DNA of 64,000 bases from Alloascoidea africana. Taxonomy: Eukaryota; Ascomycota; Alloascoideomycetes; Alloascoideales; Alloascoideaceae. Of the stretch, positions 54,945-64,000 are shown one piece after another. Position 1 is the stretch's first letter. The number at the start of each line of letters is the position of its first letter. The translations under genes and the position numbers were made by a program. The notes under the pieces are model-generated. The model had not been told where the DNA came from. It ran no database searches and saw nothing but the letters and a program-made list of their open reading frames with translations. The DNA lies in NCBI GenBank assembly GCA_030581615.1, contig JAKTTT010000027.1, positions 62,001-126,000 on the forward strand, in the 5' to 3' direction.

Positions 54945-57900
54945 ATGCCGAAACTGAAAGAAATATCAAGAACCGCGACTTTTGCCTGGGGCCCAACTGT
55001 ACACCCCAAGATAGTTACAGGATCAGTCTCAGGAGCAGTGGATGCCAGCTTCTCTTCTAATTCTAACTTGGAGATTTGGGATCTTGGACTGCTGGATAAT
55101 GAGGAATGGTCAAAGAGTACGACAGAGACATCTGGCTCACAGATTAGTTCTCCTTTAGCCAAGGACGAACCCCTTTGCTCTGTCCACAGAGAGAGCAGGT
55201 ATGTGCTGCAGACAGACTTCTTGAGGTAATGAATGCTATTTACTAATAGGTCTTTATTTGGAATATAGGTTTAATCGGTTGGATTGGGGTTTGCCCTTTG
55301 GTTCTCACCGTGAGGGACTTATTGCCGGAGCTATGGAGAATAATGTAGTCGAGATATGGGACCCTATAGCATTACAACAGAAGAAAGACGAGTAAGTAAG
55401 GAGTATTTGATACAGGAAATGGAGCGATGCTAACTGGAATAGAGCTTCATCGCTTTTGTTTACTGGAACGCATTCGGGAGTGATAAAGGCACTACAATTT
55501 CATCCCCTAAAACAGAACCTATTGGCAACAGGAGGTGTTCGGAATGAACTATCCGTGTGGGACCTTGCGAGGCTCTCATCCCGTATATCAGCCGGGAGTG
55601 GGAATCGCCATGAAGACATCTCTGCGCTGGCATGGAACAAAAATGTAGAAAATATTCTGGCAACAGGATACTGCGGCGGGAGTAGTAGTGGTGGCTCTTC
55701 CAGTATAAAAGACTTGAGGACGAAGCGAGATGTTCTTAGTCTGCGCTATTCCGGTGCCCGCGATGACCCTTCCCTGGCGGTTAGTAGCATTTCGTGGCAT
55801 CCAGCAAACTCGACAACACTGATTACAGCCCTGGAGAGCGATGTGAACCCTGTGATGCTTGTCTGGGATTTGCGAAATTCGCACCAGCCCCATAAGATTC
55901 TGAATGCCGGAAACGTGGTGCTTTCCATAGATTGGTGTTTGCAAGATCCCCAATTGTTACTAGCGAGTGGGAAAGGCTGTCGAGCTTCTCTTTGGAATCC
56001 AGAGTCGGGCCAATTATTGGGTGAATTCCCATCTTCTACAAACTGGGAGTTTGAGACGAGGTTTAATCCAGTAGTCTCTAATTTCTTTGCAGTTGCTTCT
56101 TTCGATGGAAAAGTGTCACTAAGAACTCTGCAGAGTGTTAATACTATGGGGGGAAATGGAAATGAACCTGAGTATTCTTTAACGCAAGCTCCCAAATGGT
56201 TGAAACGACCTGTAACCGCCAAATTTGGATTCGGTGGGAAGCTAATTGAGGTTAAAAAGGAAAATAGCAAGGAAAAATCAACTGTTTCGATATCATCTTA
56301 TGTTCATGCAAATGGAGGTGAAACAAACACGGAGTTGGACCTCTTTGAAAAGGCCCTTGAATCAGAAGATATAGACTCGATTATACGGAGGAGATTGGAA
56401 AAGCTGAAAAATGCACCACCACAACTTGAGAAAAGCACTTTTGATTGGAATCTACTTTCTGACATTTCACATCTTTCTGAAAATAGAAAGGCCTTTTTGA
56501 TGGAAAAATTAGGGCTCTCTGGATCTACTACAAACGGCGGCATAAAAGCTAGAGACGATGAAACAATTGATTCTCGGTTGGATGGAGATCTCTTTTTTGG
56601 CGAATTGGCGGCCGAGAGCTCAAAATCAGAGCCTCTTACTAATGGCGTCAGCAATGTCCAGTTCAAGCTGGTTGATTCTAGTGCCTCTACGATGGAGCAG
56701 CTTGTTTCAGAGTGTCTTTTACGTGGAGACTTTGAGGCAGCTGTTGATAGACTACTGAAGGAGAACCGGCTGCTAGATGCTCTGATCATATCCCTTTCAG
56801 CTTCTGTCAGCTTACAGGAAAAAGTGAAAGCAGCATACTTTAAGGAAAGTTTGGACAGAGTTTCGTTTTCAAGACTCTTCTACAATATCTCAAAGAATGA
56901 TTTGGAGAGTATCGTCACAAATGTTGATTTGGACAATTGGAAAGATATCGTTCTCTCTATTTGCACATATAGCAAGTCTGATGTTGAGTTCGACAAGTTG
57001 TTGTCAAAACTGGGAGAGCGTTTGTTACATTCCACAGGCGATAAGAAGGAAGTACAAGTTTTGAATAACGCTACGCTGCTCTTTGCAATTTCAGGTTCTT
57101 CAAAACAGCTCTCATCGCTATGGCGCAAAGAGGTTATTTACAACGAGTCTGCTCTCCTTCAGTTGAAATCTACAAATAGCATTGTATCGGCACATGCTGA
57201 TGCTCTCCAGGAATTGATGGAGAAAGTTTCGGTTTACAGACATTTGCATACAAAGCTGGTATCTAACACGGCCACAAAAAGTTTAGATGATGAATCTTTG
57301 GGAGAAGTCTCTGATTTCTTCATAGAATATGCAACCAGCGTTTCCAGTCAGGGCCGGCTTAAGTTGGCGGACAAACTCCTGGGTTTTCTACCTTCTGATA
57401 ATAGTGAAATGAAACTAGAAAAAGATCGAATTTCCAAAGCGATTGGCACTGTCAAGGAAAGCCCATCGAAAAGACAGAGCAATCGATTTTTGCCTGGCTC
57501 TGAGACGGCCTTAAAGAACAGAAGCACTAATCCGTATCTACCTTCTCTTCCCACGCAGAGTAGCTCCCCAAATACTCCCAACTTTAGGAAAAAGACCTCT
57601 ACACCACCAGCAGGAGAGCCAGCTGTTTCATCAACTCCAGCAACTTCTTTAAAGCCAGCAAAGAAATCGGGTTGGAACGACCCTCCAAATGCGTTCCCTA
57701 GAAGACCTGTTACTCCGGCTGCTCATGTTAACGTGGCGCCTGCTACCACATTTGTAACTTCCTCGCCTGTTCAACGGACTTCATTGCCTGTGAAGCACCT
57801 TCCCCCTCCTTCGTCAGTATCAATAGGTGCCAGAACAGGTGCAGAGGGAGATGTTTCAACGACCCAACCCGCCAATCCATATATCCCTTCACATGGCTAT

Positions 57901-58926
57901 CAACCTTCTCCCGGTATATCCCAGGCCCCTATTCTGCCTCCGGCAAATGCCAGACCTCCATCAAGAGTGTCGTCTCGAGCAGGGAACAATGGCAGTGTCA
58001 AGCCCTCTCACTCCCACTCCAACGCTCAAACCCCTGCTCGAATTGGATCGCCTTCTAGTCGTATAGGATCCCCTCCACCACCGATGCCCCCACCACCTAC
58101 TTCAATCTCTCACACCCCAAGAGTAGGCAGTCCGTATCTTCCAGGAACAGGCCGAATGGGATCTCCATTACCGGCAATGGCTTCCCCTGCCTATCGAGTT
58201 TCTTCCCCAGCTAACCCTTATGCTCCTCCTCCTAATTCTACGTTGCCAAACCAGCAAATGGGTGTGCAAGCCAGGTTTGGCTCTCCTCTGCCAAATAACT
58301 TTGGATCGCCAATGATGGCTAGATCCCATCTTAATTTATCATCATCGTACCTGCCACAAAATTCGGTATCGCAATCCGATGTGGGCACTGGAGGAGGAAG
58401 CCCATATGGTCGTCCGCCTCGAAGACCTTCCTCATCGGCTAATCAATATGGCCGGAGGCCCTCGACACCGCTTTCTGGTTCGTCTTCTTCTTTTTTTGCG
58501 CCAATGCCTAATGAAAAGGACATACATTCGTCTCCTAGCAATCCCTCAAAGCCATGTTATCCACCTGGCGACCGCTCCCATATCCCCGACAAGGCAATGC
58601 CGATATATAAATTTATTGATTCTGAGCTGATTAGAATCAGACCGAGCATCCCCCCGCACTTTAGCAGACACTATGAAGATGCAGTGAAGCGGGTTGGCTT
58701 TCTCTTTGATAACTTGAACAACCTTGGCGGAAATGGGGAAGGAAGTATTTCGGAGTCCACGGTAGATGATCTCTTGGAAGTCTGTTCGCTGATGCAGAAA
58801 TCTGAGTTCGAGTCCGCAAGAGCTATCCTTGTGAAGATATCGACTGAAAGGACTCAAGAATGTGGACACTGGATGGCAGGACTAAGACGAATTGTCAATA
58901 TGAGTGCTGCTGCCTCTGGTCCATGA
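54945..58926 (+). CDS. SEC31: COPII outer-coat protein Sec31
   Basis: Forms the COPII cage with Sec13 and stimulates Sar1 GTP hydrolysis at ER exit sites. Three exons: 54945-55198, 55269-55391, 55443-58926, giving 1286 aa (S. cerevisiae 1273). Introns are 70 and 51 nt with GTATGT/GTAAGT donors and TAG acceptors. The N-terminus, MPKLKEISRTATFAWGP, opens a seven-bladed WD40 propeller (TGTHSGVIKALQFHP, GGVRNELSVWDL, SISWHPANSTTLITA). Next come the Sec13-binding insertion blade and the ACE1 alpha-solenoid (FEAAVDRLLKENRLLDALII), a long Pro/Ser-rich segment for Sec23/Sar1 contacts, and the C-terminal helical domain (ESTVDDLLEVCSLMQKSEFE). Domain order and length are fully typical. Confidence 0.96.
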
Positions 58927-59062
58927 ACTCCTTATACTAAATGTTTCTATTAATCGAATTACATAGAAGGTAAAGACTAATCTTTTTGAGTTTTTTATAC
59001 ACGCTTTGACGAATACATTTCCTTATATTGCACCTCCATCAAAGATGATGCTAATAGAACCA

Positions 59063-62000
59063 CTAAGGCTTGGATCGGGCAAGGACTCGTCTTCCAGACA
59101 AAATATTTGACACCTCCTTGATCCGGTTCCAATGCCGATTCTTAGGGATCCTTTTAACGCTGTCCGTCTCGAAATCCCATATCTGGCGTACTGGGCTAAG
59201 CACAAGCTCATCACCCTGAATTCCAATAATGACATGTAGTGGATCCTTTTCCATGAAGCCAGAACCATCCGCAACGTCTACAACAACAGGAGGGCGCGAG
59301 GCACGAGCCTCCTCCGAAAAGTGGTTCTCGATGAAATGGACGCCGCGGACTGCAAGTCTCGTTGCAAAGATTCTATCCATAGGTGATGGAGTTGTTCCCT
59401 GTTGGCCATGTCCCAAAACCGTAGTTCTACAGTCAAAGCGACCCTCTGCTTCCTCTTCTATAAGGTCGGAAATGACTTGTGTTGTGAATACATCGGAACA
59501 CTTTTCTGATCGTAGAATCAGCTTTCCGACTTTTCTGTAAGGTCCTCTCCGACGGCTATCGTTAAAAGACCTTTTCAGCGTGTCAATATCAAGTTCCAGT
59601 TGTGACAAATCAAGGCCCTCCTCTGGAGTGTAAACTGCCTGTGCACCACAGATCAGTCCGCCGTAGCATGGAACGTAGCCGCAATGGCCACCTTGGACGT
59701 CAACAATAAAGACGCGTCTCGTCGTAGCGGCGGCGCTGATCTTGATAACATCACAGGCATTGATTATTGAATTCAGACAGGTGTCGCTTCCAATTGAGTA
59801 CTCCGAGCCTGGAACATTGTTTGAAAGTGTGGCTGGGAGCAGGACCATTGGGATGTTGAAAGCGGCTGGATACTCATCTTTGTGTCTCTCCAATTGCTCC
59901 AACGAGGTAAGTGCCTCGAAGCCTCCAACGAGAATAAGTCCGTCAAACTTGTACTTTGTAAAGTAGTACGCAACCAAACCAATGTCTGCTTTCTCGGGTG
60001 TAGCACGGTTTGTTCCAATTTCGGACCCGCCCATAATGTTCCAGTCGTCAAGGTCCAACCATTTGAGCTCACGAACGGATTCATGTCTAGCAAGTCCTGC
60101 AAACCCGTTGAAAATAGCATAGGGTCTATGGCCCCTGGCCAAACAGTACATGGCGGCGGCTCGGTTGGCAGCGTTAGTACCTCCAGCTGGTGCACCAATG
60201 TTAATTATGGCAATCTTGAGATGGGTCCCAAGCATGTTCTTTACCTTTTGCTTCTCGAGTGAGGACGAATTCATGACCTTGAACATTCGCAACATCTCAC
60301 GGAAACCCGGTGGTCGCAGCGAAATTGCCTTTTCAAAGTCTTTCTCCGCAATTGCTGTTGCCACAGATCTCGTCACCTCGACTGCCGTCATTAAAGGTAC
60401 ACGGGAGATGGAGTTGTTATTGATACTAATCATCTGCGAAGGGGTGGATGGTGACGACTCCAATACACACTGGACAGCCTCCACTGCTTGCATTGTTGCC
60501 AAAACACGATCAAAGGCAACAGCGGTGCCTCCTCGTTGGACATGTCCCAGTGTTGTAACTCTTGTATCGAGTCCCAACTCGACAAGAACCTGTTTGACCA
60601 TTTCTGCGGAGATTGGCGAGAGATCATCCGAAATGGCTCCTTCCGCAACGATAATGATTGACTTTCTTCGACCCATTTTTCTGCTGGCACTGACATCTGT
60701 GCAGAGATCTTTTTTCCATTCCTCTACTTTGGGGGGATGCTCTGGAATGAAAATGTAGTCTGCTCCAGTGGCAATCCCCGCCATGAGTGCCAACCATCCA
60801 CAATGTCTTCCCATGACCTCGATAACAAAGGCTCGCGAATGCGATTGAGCGGTGGCATCAATGTAGTCGACAGCCTGACAAATCCTGTCAAGAGAGGAAA
60901 AAGAGCCAATTGTGTAGTCTGTCAAAGCCATGTCGTTATCAATTGAGCCCACAAGGCCGCAAATGTTTAGATGGCCGTACTTTACTGCCTCTTCTGGCGT
61001 AATCTTGCCATCTTTCTCAAGTTCTGCCACAAGAAGAGGCCAATCCGACCGAAGTATATCAGCTCCAGTAAGAGATCCATCACCACCACAGACAATTAGC
61101 GCATCTATCCCCCGTTTAATCAAATTCAAGGCTCCTTGAAGTCTTCCCTTTCGCTCTTTAAAAATCATACACCTTGCTGTCCCGATGTTAGTGCCGCCAT
61201 CCGCTAGCCATCCAGAAACATCAGTCCAGCCCATCTCCTTGATGTATTTTCCCCCTTCGTAGAGACCCTGATATCCCTCGCAGATAGCAAAAGCCTTACA
61301 GCCCTTGTATATAGCGGCCCTAACAACGGCTCTTACAGCAGCATTCATACCGGGGGAATCACCACCAGAGGTCATCACAGCAATGTTTTTCCCGAGCTCC
61401 CTGCCCTGCAATCCCGGCAGGTCCTTCGTTATTCCGCATACAGAGGGCCTGTGTCGGAATGATTCATGGAGGTTGTAAGCGGGCGGGCATTCGATGAATG
61501 CGTTTTTCAGAGAGGTGAACCCGATAAGCGTACCCAATGGATCAAGAGTATAGAGCTCCACCGGCGCCAATTCCGTCGGTGTTGTCTGGATCACGGATGA
61601 AGTACGATCCAAGAGCTGATAAACCACGTCAATCTTGGGGGTATAAAACACAATCGAAGGAGCCAGGCATCGCACGTCCTGTTTTCTCAGTCTTTCTAGC
61701 TTTTCAGCAATGTTCTGTTCTTCTTTGGCCTTGTCTTGAGCGGCTGAACCGTTGATAATTGATATTTTAATTGCTGGGACGGACTGCGAATGGCATGGCT
61801 CTTCAGTTCCATTGTTGGTGCATGAGAGCACAACCGTATCGTCCACCACAGGTGCCAAGGACCGAAGCCCCAAAAGCGAATAAAAGTCTATTGCCTTGCG
61901 GAAAATCTCTACATTTGCTGCAACAAGACTTAGGTAACTGGTACCATTGACTAGCGGAGTAGGACGAAGATTTGATCGCTCCGTCATTTTGATAGTAAGG

Positions 62001-62122
62001 TTTGATGGAAAAAGAGGAGGGCATGTTCCCTTCTTTGCAGCTTGGGCAGGATGGGGTGTCAGCTGATGACCCCCAACTCGTGTCGGTTCGTCACCATGTT
62101 CACCTTTTCTGTGTTCTCTCAT
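59063..62122 (-). CDS. PFK1: 6-phosphofructokinase alpha subunit
   Basis: Large, allosterically regulated fungal phosphofructokinase subunit that phosphorylates fructose-6-phosphate in glycolysis. 1019 aa from the first Met (62122), or 974 aa from Met at 61987 (MTERSNLRPTPLVNG). It has an N-terminal glyoxalase-like region (TSYLSLVAANVEIFRKAIDF) and a catalytic PFK half with MTSGGDSPGMNAAVRAVVR, CGGDGSLTGAD, GSIDNDM and EVMGRHCGWLALM. A linker leads to a regulatory half (GAPAGGTNAANRAAAMYCL, ILVGGFEALTSL, VDVQGGHCGYVPCYGG) with degenerate catalytic residues, as expected for the duplicated eukaryotic enzyme. The catalytic residues in the first half look intact, so this is an active subunit. Single exon, 136 bp from the convergent SEC31 stop. 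Confidence 0.95.
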   Translation of the reverse strand: MREHRKGEHGDEPTRVGGHQLTPHPAQAAKKGTCPPLFPSNLTIKMTERSNLRPTPLVNGTSYLSLVAANVEIFRKAIDFYSLLGLRSLAPVVDDTVVLSCTNNGTEEPCHSQSVPAIKISIINGSAAQDKAKEEQNIAEKLERLRKQDVRCLAPSIVFYTPKIDVVYQLLDRTSSVIQTTPTELAPVELYTLDPLGTLIGFTSLKNAFIECPPAYNLHESFRHRPSVCGITKDLPGLQGRELGKNIAVMTSGGDSPGMNAAVRAVVRAAIYKGCKAFAICEGYQGLYEGGKYIKEMGWTDVSGWLADGGTNIGTARCMIFKERKGRLQGALNLIKRGIDALIVCGGDGSLTGADILRSDWPLLVAELEKDGKITPEEAVKYGHLNICGLVGSIDNDMALTDYTIGSFSSLDRICQAVDYIDATAQSHSRAFVIEVMGRHCGWLALMAGIATGADYIFIPEHPPKVEEWKKDLCTDVSASRKMGRRKSIIIVAEGAISDDLSPISAEMVKQVLVELGLDTRVTTLGHVQRGGTAVAFDRVLATMQAVEAVQCVLESSPSTPSQMISINNNSISRVPLMTAVEVTRSVATAIAEKDFEKAISLRPPGFREMLRMFKVMNSSSLEKQKVKNMLGTHLKIAIINIGAPAGGTNAANRAAAMYCLARGHRPYAIFNGFAGLARHESVRELKWLDLDDWNIMGGSEIGTNRATPEKADIGLVAYYFTKYKFDGLILVGGFEALTSLEQLERHKDEYPAAFNIPMVLLPATLSNNVPGSEYSIGSDTCLNSIINACDVIKISAAATTRRVFIVDVQGGHCGYVPCYGGLICGAQAVYTPEEGLDLSQLELDIDTLKRSFNDSRRRGPYRKVGKLILRSEKCSDVFTTQVISDLIEEEAEGRFDCRTTVLGHGQQGTTPSPMDRIFATRLAVRGVHFIENHFSEEARASRPPVVVDVADGSGFMEKDPLHVIIGIQGDELVLSPVRQIWDFETDSVKRIPKNRHWNRIKEVSNILSGRRVLARSKP

Positions 62123-62572
62123 CTAGAATGTGTTTGCTTTGTTCATGTTGGATTATTCCAGCATGATCTATGTGACGATGTTTCCTTTTCGATTGTCGGG
62201 TTGTCCAATGTTGTTATTGTCTTGTCCAATGTTGTTATTGTCTTGTCCAATGTTGTATTGTCTTAGACGGATGTCCAAGTAAACTTTCTTGCACAACTTG
62301 CAAACGGTGCTTATCAACAGAGATGTGAACTGATTACTAGGAGGATTTTCTTCAGAAGTCTGAGTAATATTTGGAAAGATAGATATGCTTCGTAGGGCAC
62401 TATGTTTTCAGCTATAAGATGTATTTTGTATGGGTGGTTCCTGATCACACGGCATGGAAAAACGAAGCGAGAAATGAAAGGTATTATGAACCTTTATACC
62501 GAATCAAGTAGAAATTATTCCGGTATCAGGCAGGTATTATATTTATTATCGAGCAATTGTATACTGAATGAT
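62123..62572. promoter_or_regulatory. PFK1 promoter / ZIP4 3' flank
   Basis: 450 bp between two minus-strand genes, containing the 21-bp tandem repeat listed separately and otherwise no recognised signal. Confidence 0.45.
62201..62262. repeat. 21-bp tandem repeat, three copies, upstream of PFK1
   Basis: Two identical 21-nt units beginning TTGTCCAATG (62201-62221 and 62222-62242) are followed by a third copy one T shorter (62243-62262). They lie about 80-140 nt upstream of the longest PFK1 start, on the promoter side. Each unit carries an ATTGG/CCAAT pentamer. Confidence 0.85.
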
Positions 62573-64000
62573 TTACTCTTTATTTGAGATCAGCTCCCCG
62601 AATAATCGCTCTAATTTCTGTTCCAACCGTTCATTCACGAACTGAGAGAACATTATTGCCCTTTGACACCATTCACTTCCTTCTTTTTTCTGAAGAGAGC
62701 TACATAATGTAAATGTTAAAACCAAAACTTGGGGTAAATTACCAAAATTTTCTGACCAACCTTATCTGAGTAACTCCATGATTCCATAGAGAAGTCGCTT
62801 GGATTTGTTCGTTAGAAAAGAGCCATCGGTTTCCAATATTTTCTAACCATTGCTACCAATTGTCAATCTTACCTAGCCATAGGATTTCGTGTGGGGGGTA
62901 TTGGCCCTTTGGAATCCAAACAATGCGTTAGGATACACGAAAATAAGAGAAGCAAATTTTTGGCTTCTTCGTACTTTGCCAACCCTAATTCGGGTATATG
63001 CCTGGTCAAAGACCTTGACCAATTCTGTCTCCTTCTCAGGTAACTGGAGACCATTTTCCACTGTCAATCTCGTCCATCTTGCGAGCTTCTTCAAGTCAAT
63101 ATCTTCGTTGACGACCTTATCCAGGATGAGCTAAAACAAAAAATGTGGTCAGCGAACCCTCTCCACACATTGTTTGATTGAACGTACTATTAGGTTGTTG
63201 AACCGCTCTAAATGTTTCCCCAGCGTCAGTAGCTCATTTTTGATGCTCAAAATCCTTAAAAGAACGAACCTAGTGCTGGCATTTCCGATTTTTTAGCCCA
63301 CATAATGTTTATTACAAGTTCAAAGACGGAGAGGTAAGTTTTTTGGGACAAACAGAAACATTCCTATTGGTTAGCAATATATGGTTAGTCCACTGTGAAA
63401 ACATCAAAACGGACATAGTTTAGACATGCCCTGATTAAAGATCCAAGAACCCCCCATTGATTGTTATTCAAATTCACATCAAACTGAATTAGGAGTCCAT
63501 TCCTATACAGTGTTTCTTCCTCGTGGCTCAATTTAACCGTTCCCGTTTGCTCTATCCCGTCGAAAATCATATCCCGAAATTCAATAGCCAGTTGGTCTAT
63601 GGTACGCCAGGCATTTGGATCACTGTTTGACTCTTCTGACTGTTTGAGTTCCTTGTTGGCACACAACAGTCTTAACAATGAAGAGCGTGTCTTGTACTTC
63701 CTGAAATCCTGTCGATCTGGATGATCTTCGACAGGAACAAGAGAGTAGAACTGCTCATTTTTCCTTTGTCAGTTTTTCAAATAATTTGAAAAAGAGAAAG
63801 GAATGTACCTACTTTTAATGATTCGTCTGCAAGTTTTCTCCCTTCCGAATCCAAACCCAAATTTAAACATTTGAAACCGTAGTTGAAGGATTGGACCATG
63901 AACCATTTTAATTCGTCGATGGTGAAATCCTGTTTTGTGTTCTTGGTCGGCCTCTGTATTTGTGTTGTAGTATGTGTGACTTTAAACTTGCGAATCTGTG
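62573..64000 (-). CDS. ZIP4: Meiotic TPR protein ZIP4/SPO22-type, 3' part (truncated by window edge)
   Basis: Proposed exons on the minus strand: >64000-63813, 63750-63415, 63363-63302, 63254-63188, 63130-62975, 62906-62873, 62797-62761, 62699-62573; the 5' end lies beyond the window. The last four join to QYPPHEILWL-ATSLWNHGVTQI-SSLQKKEGSEWCQRAI, ending FGELISNKE. This is the C-terminal signature of the Spo22/Zip4/TEX11 family (YPxxE..WL....WN.G...G..WC..A). Upstream parts are helical and TPR-like (ELKWFMVQSFNYGFKCLNLG, LLRLLCANKEL). ZIP4 helps nucleate synaptonemal complex and class I crossovers. Junctions around 63255-63415 are the least certain; three acceptors are AAG. Two exons are only 34 and 37 nt. 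Confidence 0.65.

Overview
This is nuclear DNA of a budding yeast (Saccharomycotina). The gene content and compact layout with short introns point most strongly to the methylotrophic genus Komagataella (Pichia pastoris group). That placement rests on the proteins recognised and the general look of the sequence, not on a database search. Genes are closely packed on both strands, roughly one per 2.2 kb. They use the standard code and carry many short spliceosomal introns (mostly 47-130 nt) with TACTAAC/CTAAC-like branch points.

Layout, left to right: MED21 (three exons); an F-box protein and an unrecognised two-exon membrane/coiled-coil protein (both minus); a 2.2 kb gene-poor stretch holding a possible solo-LTR fossil; UTP15 (GC-AG intron); ATP25; a 1.5 kb gap leading into SPE1 (ornithine decarboxylase); a LOT5/pICln-like gene; calcineurin A (minus) divergent from a PEX11-family gene; KTI12 (minus) divergent from a telomerase reverse transcriptase gene (EST2/TERT) that I assemble from 13 exons; SLA1; AIM6-like; YME1; vacuolar acid trehalase (minus); a repeat-built GPI wall protein (minus); RPS26 (minus); JHD1 (minus); LDB17 (minus, four exons); BPL1 (minus); UTP3/SAS10 (minus) divergent from RPC53; NOP14 (minus) divergent from RPN5; SEC31 convergent with PFK1 (minus); and the 3' part of a meiotic ZIP4/SPO22-type TPR gene (minus) running off the right edge.

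Functional threads: ribosome biogenesis (UTP15, UTP3, NOP14, RPS26, and RPC53 of Pol III); membrane traffic and actin (SEC31, SLA1, LDB17); mitochondria (ATP25, YME1, AIM6-like); telomere and meiosis (EST2, ZIP4); and metabolism (SPE1, BPL1, PFK1, acid trehalase). No operons are expected. Several pairs share short divergent promoters (UTP3/RPC53, NOP14/RPN5, KTI12/EST2, CNA1/PEX11), and a few carry Reb1-like CGGGTAA sites.

The main discovery is the combination of a 13-exon TERT gene of 871 codons and a window-wide habit of splicing to AAG: about 11 of 38 introns that I could place by reading frame end in AAG. Two further introns, in UTP15 and TERT, start with GC instead of GT. These non-consensus sites would break simple gene predictions and could make telomerase expression depend on splicing.
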